Shown: positions 23,818 to 35,319 of the stretch, in pieces
Position numbering within the stretch: the stretch's first letter is position 1
Layout of the letters: every line of letters starts with the position of its first letter
DNA from: Amphirosellinia nigrospora
Lineage: Eukaryota > Ascomycota > Sordariomycetes > Xylariales > Xylariaceae
DNA length: 64,000 nt
Direction of reading: 5' to 3'
Assembly: GCA_004123355.1 (NCBI GenBank)
Contig: SCHM01000003.1
Span: forward strand, 8,265,058-8,329,057
Notes under the pieces: generated by a model
Told to the model about the DNA's origin: nothing
Databases searched by the model: none
Seen by the model: the letters and a program-made list of their open reading frames with translations, nothing else
Program-made: the position numbers and the translations under genes

Positions 23818-24685
23818 TTATCCCAGCCTATAACCGAACTCATCCAAGTAGGCGGGGCCCAGAAGTACCTCGTATGGCACACCCGTAAGCTTGTGCATCT
23901 GCTCGAGAGTCAGGCTAATGAGCTTGGCCGGCTTGCCTGTCACCCTCGACACGTCTCAACAGCCTGGTCTATAGTCAAGTAGCTGTCATATGCAAGCAGC
24001 TTCGTGCCGGGGGCTTTCGTCCTCGACGAGGGCCTGGACGAAGGGCCCGTCGATTGGGTTTCGTTGATGATGGGCATCTTGGTTGCTCCGCTGCAGTTGA
24101 TGACCACCTATGTACTCGCCGCTCTTCGGATCGGGCTTCGGGAAGAGCAGCGGGTTGGTTACGTATGCCCGAGGTAAATGAAAGACGTCTTCTTGGCCAG
24201 GTCGGGAGTTCGTTCTCGATGTAGTCCACGATCGCCGCCTTCGTCTCCCAGTGAAATGAAGTTGGATTTTCCATTGGAGGCGCGGTTCATCGGCCCAACG
24301 CGGAGTAGATGAGTTTTTCAAGAGTCGACACACCCACAGCGACCTGGACTGCGTTCTTTCCGTGTAGGACTTCGGTTTCATAGCGATCTTGCTGCTCTTT
24401 TCTGGATCGTCTCCGGCGAGCGCAGAGGCACGGAAAGCCGCCCAGAAATCGTTGAGGAAGATCGCGTGCGCACCCTCAAAGGCACGGGATAGTGAGGCCT
24501 TGTCTGTGAGGTCGGCTTGGACCACCTCGCATCCTAGACTGGTGAGCTGGGTTGCCTTTTTGATGATGGCTGCCGGGTAATGGCGCGAACGTGCCAGTTG
24601 ACGAGCGATGAAAACGTTCGGGCAACGGATGAGCCTTGTTTCCGGTCGCGCCGACCACGGCAATTATCTTTTTATATAGATGCAT
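23818..24685 (-). CDS. NmrA-like NAD(P)-binding protein
   Basis: Atypical short-chain dehydrogenase of the NmrA/HSCARG type, often a redox sensor or an isoflavone-reductase-like enzyme. The start at 24685 opens the dinucleotide-binding motif (MHLYKKIIAVVGATGN). Further landmarks: KKATQLTSLGCEVVQADLTD, SLSRAFEGAHAIFL, FWAAFRASALAGDDPEKSSK, WETKAAIVDYIENELP, AYVTNPLLFPKPDPKSGEYI, GPFVQALVEDESP, and a C-terminal stretch about 23830-23990 (SYLTIDQAVET; LEQMHKLTGVPYEVL). The pieces lie in at least five alternating frames, more breaks than in any neighbour, so this copy may be a real pseudogene even if part of the breaks are assembly errors. End position is approximate. Confidence 0.75.
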
Positions 24686-25254
24686 TGTGATAGCATGCAA
24701 AGATTGTGGTGTTGTAATGCGTAAAAACTAGAAACTACTAGTAGTAGTTGAGACGAAGTATGAGACTGAGATGTGAATGTGATGGTTGACTTGCCCACAG
24801 CCATTTGAAGGGACCTGTTTGCAGGTATATATAGTTAGAATCATCGTATATAAGGAAGCTGTGAGATATTGTATATCTCCGCTCTCGAAGTCATTTCACA
24901 CATGAGTCTCACGGAAGTTAGGTGATGCGAATTCTGGCTGACGATAATCTGGTGATCTGATTGGCTGTGAAACCGTAAGCCAAATAAGCCATGAGATCGA
25001 GCTTGTAGAGTGCAAGTGCACTGTGCTGCACGGTATAATTCTCTTTGCCGGAGCTATCGGAATACAACAGCATACCGTACAGCTCCGCGATCTGCTTGAT
25101 GGCTTATTTCTTGCTATCCATCGCGTCATCAATTGATGAGTGACTAGATATCAAGAAAGCGGAATCAACGGAGTAGTAACACCTCGGCGGCATTGATTCG
25201 GAGTGAGAATGTCACAACAGCCAACAGCCAGCGCAGCTCAACGCCGACCCTGAC
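24686..25254. other. Spacer upstream of NmrA-like gene, with a small odd frame
   Basis: On the minus strand at 24918-25121 an ATG start is followed after five codons by a stop, then by a protein-like stretch (AIKQIAELYGMLLYSDSSGK, TVQHSALALYKLDLMAYLAY). I cannot assign it to a family; it could be a remnant of a small gene. The rest is promoter sequence of two divergent genes. Confidence 0.35.
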
Positions 25255-26333
25255 ATGATGGTACCGACTCAGAACATTCAAAGAAGCGACTGATCACAGC
25301 TCGGAAAGAACAGAACAAACTTGCTCAAAGGGCTTACAGTACGTCTCAATTTATTAGACTATCAAACATAGGGATCGATATCGATAATCTCCTCATGCTG
25401 CGTGCGGAGCTCCTAATATAATTCGCAGGAAGACGACAAAAGGAGAAAGAAGGCTCAGAAGCAGTCTATTCCTCTAGGTCCACGGAGCGTGGAACACACG
25501 TCAAGATAAAATAGATGCCTGAGCCCTGTGCCTAGCACGGACGATGTGACACGACATCTTTGAACGCGCATCCGCTCGTCAAGTTATTGTGCTCTCCTCC
25601 AGAGATGGGAAAATTTCGCCAAGGTCGGGCCAGGATGTTGGGGATCTGCTGGTGGCAGACACACAGCTTGCGTTGAATGAATTGTCCCCTTCGAGTTCTC
25701 AAGCTGAAGTCGCCGCTGTTTTATCAGCATCCATCCCAAGCTCCTATCCGACGATACAGAGGAGCATCCCCGGGGCTTATTAACATGATCAATATGACCC
25801 TGGGCTTAAGGGGTAGCTTAGAAGAGAACTCCACGACGGTTTTCAGAGCCTGTCTATCAAATGCAATTCGCATAGGAATAAACCTCACAGAGCTGATGTA
25901 TTGCGAACGGCCCTACATGTCCCCATTCTACCGACCAACAACACAAAGGAATGAAGACCAGGCAGCCCTCGTCGCAACCTCACCACACGAGTCACTACCT
26001 CCTTCTTTAAGGCCGACCCTGGCGCAGATCCTCATTCCTCATCACGCAAGTCTCGACTTGATTCCTTTGCCGCGACTGCGCGAACGCGCCATCCTCATGT
26101 GTGCTGCTCTCCCTCACATGTTCTCGCTTTGGGAAATGAAGCTCGATATCTACACCCGAAACGCCTTGGTATGCCAAAGCCGCGAGACCTCGAGCGGGTC
26201 GGTATCCCAGCCGTGGGATATGGATAGTTGGCAAGCAGCGCCGTGGTTCGTCAGCAAGTGGAACATGGCCGTGGACGCCGACGAGGTCAAAACTAGCCTC
26301 GCGGTACCTGGTATCCCCGGTCTGTGGATGTAG
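25255..26333 (+). CDS. bZIP transcription factor with DUF3425 domain
   Basis: Nuclear DNA-binding regulator of a fungus-specific class. The basic region is split by an intron (about 25338-25429, GTACGT...CAG): ARKEQNKLAQRAY joins RRRQKEKEG, the N-x7-R-like bZIP signature. One base is missing upstream near 25288 between the ATG and the basic region. The C-terminal part (to 26333) is DUF3425: an upstream helical area (FRACLSNAIRIGINLTELMY), then PLPRLRERAILMCAALPHMF and QPWDMDSWQAAPWFVSKWN, ending PGIPGLWM. The bZIP half and the DUF3425 half are in different frames, with an intron or another missing base between about 25500 and 25680. Such factors often regulate stress or local metabolic genes; targets here are unknown. 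Confidence 0.75.
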
Positions 26334-26656
26334 GGGCTCATACCGCCTTATTTGACAGCGTCGCATTGGGGTAGCGCGGCTACAAAGAAGATCATTTGAG
26401 GAGAATGTAGTCTCCAACGGAGCTCCCACTCATTACATACATTCTCCGAAGTACATGGCTTCAGACCCGGGCTACCGGCCCGCCTAAAAAGAATCGGTCG
26501 AACGTGATCCGAAGTATACGCAACACCCGGTATTCAATTTTTGCTTTCCAAATCATGTCACCTTAGTATATAATCATTCTACGCGGCGCTGCGCGCTGGG
26601 TTATACTGTATTCCAGATCACCCAACTCCCTCTATACACGCGGTATTGGATCAGCA
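26334..26656. other. Short spacer, presumed promoter
   Basis: Upstream of the secreted protein gene; a TATA-like tatataat occurs near 26566-26573. Nothing else seen. Confidence 0.4.
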
Positions 26657-27563
26657 ATGCTGCTCCCAGTCCTCCTCCTCGGGCTCCTGGCCTTCGCGGG
26701 CCAAGCTACGGCGGTATCCTGGTATTTCCTCCGGTATTATCCGGCATCGGGGCAGAAGTTCACCTCGTTCTCGGGGACCATGACGATCCCGACGCAACCG
26801 CAGGCCGCAACTGTACGTTTCCATTGTCGCCGTAGTTCGCGCCGCCTGTCTTGCTTATCAGACTTAGATTTACGTCTGGCCGGGCCTCCAACCAACGGAC
26901 AATAGCGGTGTCTACCAGAACGTCTTGGACGGCCGTTCCGGGACGTGGTGGATCGGCAGCGGCTGGTGCTGCTCGAATCCGAGTCTGCCGTGGGGTAGCG
27001 GGTTCAACACGTACCCTGCCGAGACGGTGGTGTTTAAGAATACACTTGGAAGCTCGGCCTGGACTTCGACTCTCACTCGCTCGTCAACTGGAGAAACTGT
27101 ATCTAATGACTTTGCTTTGAGTGAGATAAACCCGACTCGACGACTTTGGCGTATCGGTGTTCATGTAAACTAACATTATCACACGTACAGGTTCGAAGTC
27201 ATTCAATCAAGCACTTTTTGCCATCGAACTGTGAGTCGTACAAACTCCATAATTGTTGAAAGCCTGCTAACGCGTATTGTGGGTATGATGTCGCTTGGAA
27301 CTTCGGCCAGGTAGCATTTTCAAACGTCGTAATCGTGAGTCTCCTCCTCATCAAAGTCACCGCATGATGTCCGCCAGGTTTGGGTATGAGCTCTGACACG
27401 GCAGCAGACAAGCACTGGCAGCAGTGATTCGAGCTGGTGTAACAATAGCCCTGAGAATTATAATAGCGCCACGGTATATTCGATCAGCGGTGTGAGCGCT
27501 ACCGTGAGTGGTAGTACTGTGACTTGCAAGATCGCCTCTGTTATTCTGCAGCGCCCGGCTTAG
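26657..27563 (+). CDS. Secreted Trp-rich fungal protein, function unknown
   Basis: Start at 26657 gives a clear signal peptide (MLLPVLLLGLLAFAGQATA). Exons can be followed by family-like text: SGQKFTSFSGTMTIPTQPQA, then an intron from 26813 to about 26870 (GTACGT...TAG). Next come IYVWPGLQPTDNSGVYQNVL, GTWWIGSGWCCSNPSLPWGS and AETVVFKNTLGSSAWTSTLT. Another intron (about 27120-27190) leads to KSFNQALFAIEL, then DVAWNFGQVAFSNVVI. The final part contains DSSWCNNSPENYN and SATVYSISGVSATVSG, with the stop at 27561. I have seen this type of secreted ascomycete protein with paired CC and many Trp but know no proven activity. The beta-rich look suggests a jelly-roll, lectin- or lyase-like fold (inference). 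Between 27228 and 27280 the expected splice acceptor is not evident, so one base may be lost there. Confidence 0.75.
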
Positions 27564-28985
27564 GCGGTATAACTTCGGGATCGTTTTCAAGTTGACGATA
27601 GAGTCTGTTGACTACGTCAATCTTGGCTTATCTTCCATGTCTGAATTCAATGCGCGACAGTTCGATAGCTTGCTTGGGCATGACAGAGTTACTCATTTGC
27701 AGATAGCGTATCACAGGGATAGCATGCTTAACTTGTTAGAGATCTGTACACTTGACTTTCTACATTACCAGAGGTGTTATCTTCGGAGTTTTAGGTGAGC
27801 GCAGTCTGATTAAGTACTTGGTTTGTGAAATAACGTCCACACCGACGCATCGTTTCAACGGCGCGGCTTCTCTGGTCCTCCACGAAGGCACGCGCGCCCC
27901 GACTAGATGCACGTCGGCCAAGAATAAGTGAATACGAAATACGAAGAAGCTGTCAGTTAGAAGGCGATGATGTTTGCCTAAGGCCTACCATGCTTGTAAA
28001 GTCGTGTCTAATAGGTTGGGTTGAGTTTGGTGCGTCGACAGTCACCGAAGACCGTACGTCCCGGTGGCTGTGATCCGGAATCCTAGGCCCCGATCCTCGC
28101 TTTCGATGCCGGCGCCGGGAATTATTTGGAAGGATGCGAGAGCGAGCGCGCATAGGAATCCCGTCCTGCATCGCCGGGTTTCATTATCCTGGGATATAGT
28201 CGTTCATCAACATTCAAGTAGATAAGCGAGAGATGGCTGCCATAGCCACGCGGCTAACTTTCGGTCTGTTTTTTTCCTAGAAGCAGGTTCGAGGCGGCTA
28301 ATAATGGCACTATAATAGCTGCAAACTACACTATAACGCTAGCCAAGACACTATAACTAAAGACCGTGCATGTTTAGTGGAAATGTGATGGATGATGTAA
28401 GAAAAGCCGATCTGTAATTTGGGCCAACGAATACTTAAAGTAATTGTCATGGTGCCAAATTCATCGACAATCATACAGTAAGCCACCCTCAGCTCCCGCC
28501 AATGCAGATCCGAAGAACCATGTACGCCCAGAACTTCGGTATCGTTTAGACAGGAATTATATATTCAACCCCTGCTCTACCTTCGTCTATGCGCATTGGT
28601 AGGCGTTCAAGCCTGGCCAGCCGCTTACACGGCCACGACGTCGTGCAGGAACACTGTACCGGATAGCAAGGCGATGAGGTCTGATTTGTCGTGCCTTACC
28701 CTTGAGACGACGGCTCGGAATCGTTTAGCACTGCCGAGCATTCCAGCTAGGATGATTCCCCGTTAGATCGGGAGCTAAGTGCGGCGAGAAGATTAGAAAT
28801 TTCCTAAGCATGCAGCCCTAGGTAAGTCGGGTAAGTGGTATTATGTTATATTTAAATAAATACCATCGTGCCTCGCCGATGTGAGTGAGTCTCGATATCA
28901 TTACGAAGACACGGTCCAGTCAACTCTTCACGTCAGACAGTAGATCAACAACCCCAATCTCTACGTACCGACTACACGAAGGACA
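27564..28985. other. Long intergenic stretch
   Basis: About 1.4 kb. Short frames at 27592-27798 (+) and 27953-28171 (-) are unremarkable. A loosely repeated 'cactataa' motif occurs three times around 28308-28358. No gene recognised. Confidence 0.45.
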
Positions 28986-29770
28986 ATGGCGCTCAAAACC
29001 ACCGCCCTCCTTCTCACCGCCGCCCTCGGCGCCCTCGCAGGGCCGGTCTACACCCGGCCGACCGAGCTCCCCGTGTCCGTGATCGAAGGCGCCTCGAAGG
29101 ACCTGACCTCGCTCGAGCTGCCGCAAGCGAACAAGGCCATCCTCCTCTTCCGCTCGCGGCTCGGCGAGAACGGGACCAACGCACTCATCGCGCCCGACGT
29201 GGCGGCCGCCGACGTCTTCTGGTACCAGACGCTGGCCAACTCGACCGGCAAGTTCGTCGGCGCCACGATGCGCGCACAGGGCTACGCGCCGCAGTCCTTC
29301 TTCAACGCCACCACCGTCGGGAGATGGTTCTACTTCGGCGGCAGCGGGTGGCCGAATGATTTCCTCGAGTCCAGCCCCGAGCACTATCTAAGTCTGTCTG
29401 GACCGGGCGTCCGCGATCCCAAGGCCGCGATCGAGTCGATCGAGAACTGGGGTCCTGGGCCGATTACCTATTTCAAGGGCATTCCCGAGACCAAGCCCGA
29501 CTTCATCCCCACGCTCAAGGACTTCCCTGCCGATTCTCAGAGCGTGCTCGCCCTGCACCTCGCGGACGGCACCGTCTTTGCGCATACCCTTACTGCCTTC
29601 CGAGATTTGCCTGGCGGGTCGGTGTCGAGATTTACCAGGGCATTTGGATCCCGGATTCCGCTCCCGCTGAGGTCTTCCAGGGTCTTCGTGCGCATATCAC
29701 CGTCGAGTTCTCGAATTGGTTGAAGCTTGCGTATAAGAAGGCCTTGAAAGAGTCAAAGCCGACGGCTTAG
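28986..29770 (+). CDS. Secreted protein of unknown function
   Basis: GC-rich coding sequence with a signal peptide (MALKTTALLLTAALGALAGP). Mature protein features: LELPQANKAILLFRSRLGEN, APDVAAADVFWYQTLANSTG, GRWFYFGGSGWPNDFLESS, WGPGPITYFKGIPE and an N-glycosylation-like NST. Near 29618 one base seems missing; in the next frame the sequence carries on plausibly (VEIYQGIWIPDSAPAEVFQG, WLKLAYKKALKESKPTA) to the stop at 29768-29770. The total would be about 260 residues with no introns. I do not recognise the family. Its codon use is much more GC-biased than the surrounding spacers, which supports a real, expressed gene. Confidence 0.7.
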
Positions 29771-30354
29771 GCTTAGCCCGCAGCTTACTATTAGAGGTCG
29801 TCAGTCGCATCTCGGATTCGAACCTGTGTATTACTTAGGTTAATTATAATAGAATTTATGTGATCAAATATCATGTTCCTTTTCATCGAGTTTGTCATGT
29901 GATATCTTAGACTTTACCTCAGTCCCATACCCCTGTAAAGTCAAAGCTATGATCTGGGGTCTAGTATACCAAGCCAAGTCGATTAACCTAGAAAAACAAC
30001 ACCCCAAAGGTGATCGCGTCATCACTCGGTCCCGAACTTCATCACACTGCTGTATTAAGACGCTGAAAATCATCATCTGCACCTCTTAAAGGTCCGAGAC
30101 GGACGAAGGACGTTTAATTGATTATGTATTCATACACGTATTAACAAAGCATCTCGCGCTTCGGCCTAACGCCACCGCACTAGACCGTCTACGCCTATCA
30201 CTCAATCAACCAATCCCACATGGCCGCCATCTCATAACGACTTCTTCATATTTCATCTCCATATCTCACCCAAAATCTCATCTCATCTCATATCACCTCA
30301 TCACTTATCTTTCCTTCTCTCAATGTAACCAACCTCCCCCGTCAAACCCTCAAA
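29771..30354. other. Intergenic spacer and promoter
   Basis: 3' flank of the secreted protein gene and a pyrimidine-rich stretch (about 30200-30350, many tcat/ctcat repeats) typical of fungal promoters just before the next start codon. Confidence 0.5.
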
Positions 30355-31199
30355 ATGTCCGAGCGCAAAGTCCCCTACGACCTCATCCGCCGCGGCGAGA
30401 AGAAGCCCACGCCGGCGGGAACGCTCACATTCATCGGCCTGCGTCTCGCCGACATCCCGCTACAATACTCTCTCCTGACTCCCTCGCCCTCGGGCCCCGG
30501 CGTGCGTCTTCTCACGCATCTGGGGCTCCGAACAATCTACACCTCCCCCACGGTCACCTCTCTCCTCGCAGCCCCGTTATCATGGTCCAACCCGCCCACA
30601 GCTGGCCTCCTCCTGCTCATGAGCATCGGCAGCGCCGCGAAGCAGATCTACTGGCAGACCGCCATCTCGCAAGAGTCCTTCCCCGCAGGTGCGGCGGCGG
30701 CCGTGAGCGTGTATAACACGGTCGTCAACTCGGCCAACACCCTTCTGTTCCTCGCTCTGGGGACGACATCTCTTCTCTCCGGCCCTACCATCTCCCTACC
30801 CTTCCTCTCGTCATTTTCATCTCCCACTGTCGCAGAAATCCCCCTGAGCACCATCATCGGCACCCTCTTCTACATAACCGGCATCACCATCGAGACGCTC
30901 TCGGAGCGCCAACGCGCCATCTTCAAATCCGACCCCAAGAACAAAGGCCGTCTCTGCACCGTCGGCCTCTGGAGCTGGGCGCGGCACATCAACTATTTCG
31001 GGTACGCGCTCTGGCGCGGGGGGTATTGCATGGTGGCCTCGGGTGGGTTGGCGGGCTCGTCATGGGGCTTTGGCAGGGCTGGGACCTTGGTTCGCGCGCC
31101 GTCGTCGTGCAGGATGATTATTGTGGAAAACGCTATGGCGAGCAGTGGACTCGGTTTAAGAGGGAGGTTCCGTATAAAGTTATCCCGGGCGTTTGGTAG
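30355..31199 (+). CDS. DUF1295 / steroid 5-alpha-reductase-like membrane protein
   Basis: Polytopic ER-type membrane protein of the DUF1295 group related to steroid reductases and isoprenylcysteine methyltransferases; substrate unknown. Start at 30355 (MSERKVPYDLIRRGEKK). Hydrophobic segments lie around residues 45-60, 75-100, 120-150 and 160-180. The conserved end includes ITIETLSERQRAIFK, GRLCTVGLWSWARHINYFGY (variant of GLWxxxRHPNYFGE) and WRGGYCMVASGG. One G appears missing near 31055; the following frame gives the expected tail LVMGLWQGWDLGSRAVVVQD, YCGKRYGEQWTRFKREVPYK, VIPGVW with the stop at 31197. No introns. Very GC-rich, unlike flanking spacers. Confidence 0.85.
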
Positions 31200-31731
31200 G
31201 CTGTCTATATAATTTGCTGTGTATGTATCTTTTTCATCGGGTTGTGAATGGTTCTTACAACAGTAGGAGCTGGAGGTGTTGTGTAGATCATCATAATCTG
31301 GCAGGTTGTATTCATGCGACAAGCTTCATGTCGATATTCCTGCAGGCCCGATCTAAATTCCATGACTTTCTATGTATGGAATTGAGCCACCAGAATCTAG
31401 TATACATATAGCATAGAGAACGCAAAGCTCCCCATACCATTATACCATTATACCTCGTCCACAAAATTATCCTCCCAGAAATTTGGCCAGGCTGTCTTAG
31501 TTCATCCGTTGCCGGTCGGTTTCTGATATCATACGTAGCCAATGACGCCAGGGGAAATGAGACTGATAATCATCGCAAAGCGACAAAACTCCCCCATGAG
31601 ACACCCTATTCAACACATGCTTAATTCAACACCCACCACCCCGACTTGAGTCAGACCCAGACAATCACTCCTTCTGCTGATGTATATTTCGATATAGTGA
31701 AGCAGTTCTCTGCCACCATCACTCCTCTTAT
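31200..31731. other. Convergent intergenic spacer
   Basis: AT-richer sequence between convergent genes; no coding or RNA signal recognised. Confidence 0.5.
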
Positions 31732-33540
31732 TTATATTGGCCGCACAGGTATATCGACGAGATGAAGGTTCTTGGTCCAACGTGGTAATTTCCTATATTT
31801 TTCATAGGAGTAGCCACAGTTCGCGCAGAGTGACTGTGAACATTTAGTAATCGAAAAACACACCAGCAATGGCACAGATAACCCTGACTTACCCTAGGAC
31901 CATAGGGGCCATCGCGAACAGCCCATACACTGGTGCCCCAGATGCGACAGTGAGAGCAACGCCAATTAAACCTCTCTTGATCGGTGAGGGAACCGACACC
32001 ACCACCTCCGTATCCGACGTCGGGCGTCCCCCGACCATTGGGTGTACCCGAGCGTCCGAGAGGACTAAGACTTCGCATTCTGCGCTTCTTCTTCGATCGT
32101 TCGCCCCGTCCCATCCGTTCTTCTTCCGCATCCACGCCCAGAGCGAAAGGCATGCCACCGATCATACCAGCATTACTGCTGAACCGGGCCGTCTCTCGAC
32201 GTAGGCGGCGAATCTGTCTCTCTCGATCGACCTCCCGTTTCTCGATTTCCTCCTTGGAGAGGGTCTCGATCTTAGGTTCCCAACCATCGGCGAGCTGCTC
32301 AGGATCGTAACGCCAACCAGCATCTGCGCCGTGGGCCGCGTCATTAGGCAGCTCAGAGCCCATGGCACCCCAGCCGGCCACCAGGCCTCCCGCCTCACAT
32401 GCCTCCTTCTTTAAACGTAGAACTGCCTCATAGATGGCATGCGTCAGCGCCGGAACCCATTCACCCGATAACCCCAGGTCGGCACAGGTGACCTTGGCAA
32501 AAGCCTCGGCCGTGCCGGGCGGATGCAACAGCGACCATTCGAATTTATCCGTATATACCTCAGACGAGAGGTTCACATTCAGGTTGACAATACATCGGTA
32601 CGTGTCATCGGGTTGTAGTCATCCGAGTCGGCGGGAATGGGCGTGGCGCTGGCCGTCACCTCTTGCAGCTGCGATGGGACGACTTTCGAGGGGGTATCGA
32701 CGGTGAATCGTAGGGGCGTCTCCGGACCACGGCTCGACTGGGGTAAGGGGTAGCGGGCGTGGCAGAACTGTCACGGTATGTGAGTTGGGGTGGTGGTAAT
32801 GTGGACCCATTGGGAGGCGTCCGATCCCCGGAATGGAAGAGCGGGTGAAGGGCGACACCGGCGTACTCCTCCAGCTGGGTGCGGATCTGCTTGCTGATCT
32901 CCGTGGCGATGATCATGGGGTTGGGCAGGTCGAGGTCTTGGACGAGGGCCAGGGCGAACTGATCGGTCGTGATGACGGTCTCGTGCAGGTTCCATAGGAA
33001 GATGTCCCTCAGCTTGTAGGGCACCGTCACATCGCCGGTCTTGTAGATGGCCGGGTCGACGCCGAGCGGGGGCTGGACGAGGCCCCTGGGCAGCGGGTAG
33101 GGGGCGGCCGGCACGAAGGCGGGGATATCGACGTCGATGCGGATGGGGATGAGGGTGACGGGCATGGCGGCCTGCGCGTGCGAGCTGATATCGGCCGTGT
33201 GGCGAGCCTTAGTCATCCACTCGCGCCAGATGCCCTGCAAATGCACAGGCACGAGCGTGTCCTTGCCGACCCGGTCGCTGGGGTCGGCGCGCGAAGCACT
33301 GTCCTCACGACGCAAGCTACGCAGGCCGGTGGGACGTCGGCGGCTATCGTCATCATCATCGTCGTCGTAGTCATAGCCATCTTCGGCGTAGTTGATGACG
33401 GTGGTGCCGCGCTTCGTGGTGCGGGCGACGGGACCGGGGGCGGTGGCCTGCAGCACGGGGGTGAGCAGGGCGTTGTTGTAGGTGCGCAGGCGCGGCGCGT
33501 AACTAGACGAGAGCGCCTGCGGGAGGCTTCGACTCTCCAT
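31732..33540 (-). CDS. sfh1: Sfh1/Snf5 (SMARCB1) chromatin-remodelling subunit
   Basis: Core nuclear subunit of RSC/SWI-SNF remodellers. Start at 33540 (MESRSLPQALSSSYAPRLRT), then an acidic Asp run (about 33346-33370) and a linker. SNF5 repeat 1 is DIFLWNLHETVITTDQFALA with LVQDLDLPNP; repeat 2 is NVNLSSEVYTDKFEWSLLHP with CADLGLSGEWVPALTHAI. A basic helix follows (KKKRRMRSLSPLGRSGTP). The C-terminal GATA-like finger is split by an intron (about 31805-31865, GTGAGT...CAG): WRCSHCRIWGTSVWAVRDGP joins SLCANCGYSYEK. Stop at 31732. Two single bases appear missing, one between about 32700 and 32780 and one near 32611 (DDYNP/DDTYRC). Because this gene is essential in yeasts, these breaks are the strongest hint that the assembly, not the gene, is faulty. 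Confidence 0.9.
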
Positions 33541-35319
33541 CTCGATCGACTGGCGTGTCGTGTGTGCGATCTCCTATCTCATGTCGGTGTAGACACTACA
33601 CTATCACTCATGCGACCATGGAGGCAGAGCAATTGGACGGGATGGAGAGGAAGGCGAGGCGCCCACACTCGCCAGGGAACGATGAACCGTGGACGCAAGA
33701 AGATGGATGAGCAGGGGAAGATGGATTGGCTCGATTGGTCGACTAATTGGTTGATTGATTCGGTTGCAGACCGTCCTCGATGGGCACCCAGATGCGAGGT
33801 ATTTGAGATGATGCGGCACAAATGTAGATGTCAATACGGACTGAGTGAGTGATCGAGGTGGGTATCCGATGGTGCTCTACCGAGAGCTCGAGTTGTCAAG
33901 GTACTTGTAGGAGATTAGTAGAGGTCGATCGGAATGAGAAGCTGGAATTCGGTAATTGGTTGATGTGGTGTTGTGGTTGGTGCAGGTGGTTGTTGACAAG
34001 GCTACCTCCTACTAAGGTAGTGGACTTGTTGGGTTGGGTCGGCGTTCGTCGTGTCGCATCTCGCGTCTCTTCCGTAGTAAAATTTCCTAGCACAGCTACA
34101 GCTGTCATCAAAGCGCCAAGAGCACCAACCAGCCCCCTGGAGCCGCCCGGGTGGGGCCGTATAGGTATATAATTATATCGCTGTATGCCTATCTCTCAAT
34201 CCTCGATGGTATGCTTTTAAGCAATACCGATAACGTTACCCCTCTACCTAAAGTAGGTACTCGAGCTGAGGTGCGCTGGACCTTGCGATCTCCCTTCAAC
34301 TCCGCCGTGGCTGATCAGTAAACATTAATTATATACTACCTAGTTATTACTAGGTAGCTGACGGATACTTCGTCAATTATGTCTGTCAGCATCGCCAAAG
34401 TACATAATTAGCGAACCTCTGGGCTGTTACGCTATCCATCCTATGAATACCTATCAGACATAACCCCCTAGTTCCTCCACCACGACATTACTAAAGAAGT
34501 TCGCAAAGTTATACCCAGCTCTCGGAAAGATGTGCGAATTTCAATAACCTCCTTACATTTAATGGGGCCAAGAATGACTCAACCCCCTCGCTAGATATAT
34601 AGCTGAATAGCATCGCTTTCTTTTCTTCTTTATTTAGCCCGGGTTCGCTTTCGTGTAGATATCTCGGCGAATTAAACGTAGTCTTGCGCCCGTATAAGTA
34701 TACTACTCACGCGTTAGATTCAAGCATACCTAGCTGCATGAGTAGGTAGCTAGTGTAAACAACAAGACTCAATCAGGTATTTCCAAACAGGCAATCCAAC
34801 TCAGCATAGCAACATAGCAGAGCATCGTCCCCTCCTCTCAGCCCTCAAGACCAAGCCGCCGCCATCGGTCCAAGCATCAGTCACATCCCCATTTACAACA
34901 ACACGGGCGTGACACACCACCAACTCATAACGGAGCCCGCGTCCAGATCTTGTATATAACATCTTGTAACATGCCATATGAAGCACCCTCGTAGATTCTC
35001 GCAACGCGCGAATACGATAATAAGCTGCAATCCGCTGCAGCGCTTCCTTGCTTAGAAATCTTTTTCTGCTGAGAAACCAGGCAAATTAGCCAACCAGTTC
35101 GTCTGATTGGCATTCTTCTCGACGCCCTTTAGTTTACATCTGGCTTCGGGTGTTAGTTTCACCATTTCATATATCATTACCTAACCCGAGTCAAGTTTAG
35201 ACATATATATATTATATATACCAACGTGTACTGCAGATAAGTGTGTCAGACTATCTAGGCGCTCATCTGCAACACTCATCCCATCACTTACACATCTCAT
35301 AGCGACATTAGCTCTCACG
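33541..35319. other. Long divergent spacer (sfh1 / glutathione transferase)
   Basis: About 1.8 kb with promoters of two divergent genes. Open frames at 33579-33852 and 33849-34172 look like chance. It contains a perfect 9-bp hairpin (34336-34357) and many cctaggta-type words. Confidence 0.45.
34336..34357. repeat. Perfect inverted repeat, 9-bp arms
   Basis: ctacctagt, loop tatt, actaggtag. The arms are exact reverse complements. No poly-T tract follows and no gene ends here, so it is probably a spacer palindrome rather than a terminator. Confidence 0.7.

Noticed and set aside
24918-25121. Small protein-like frame on the minus strand with an early stop
   Set aside because: Too short and no family; kept only as a note in the spacer entry.
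29815-29835. T-loop-like ggattcgaacc suggesting a tRNA on the minus strand
   Set aside because: No acceptor, D or anticodon stems can be formed around it.
34336-34357. Hairpin as a transcription terminator
   Set aside because: No gene ends nearby and hairpin terminators are not used by Pol II in fungi; listed only as an inverted repeat.
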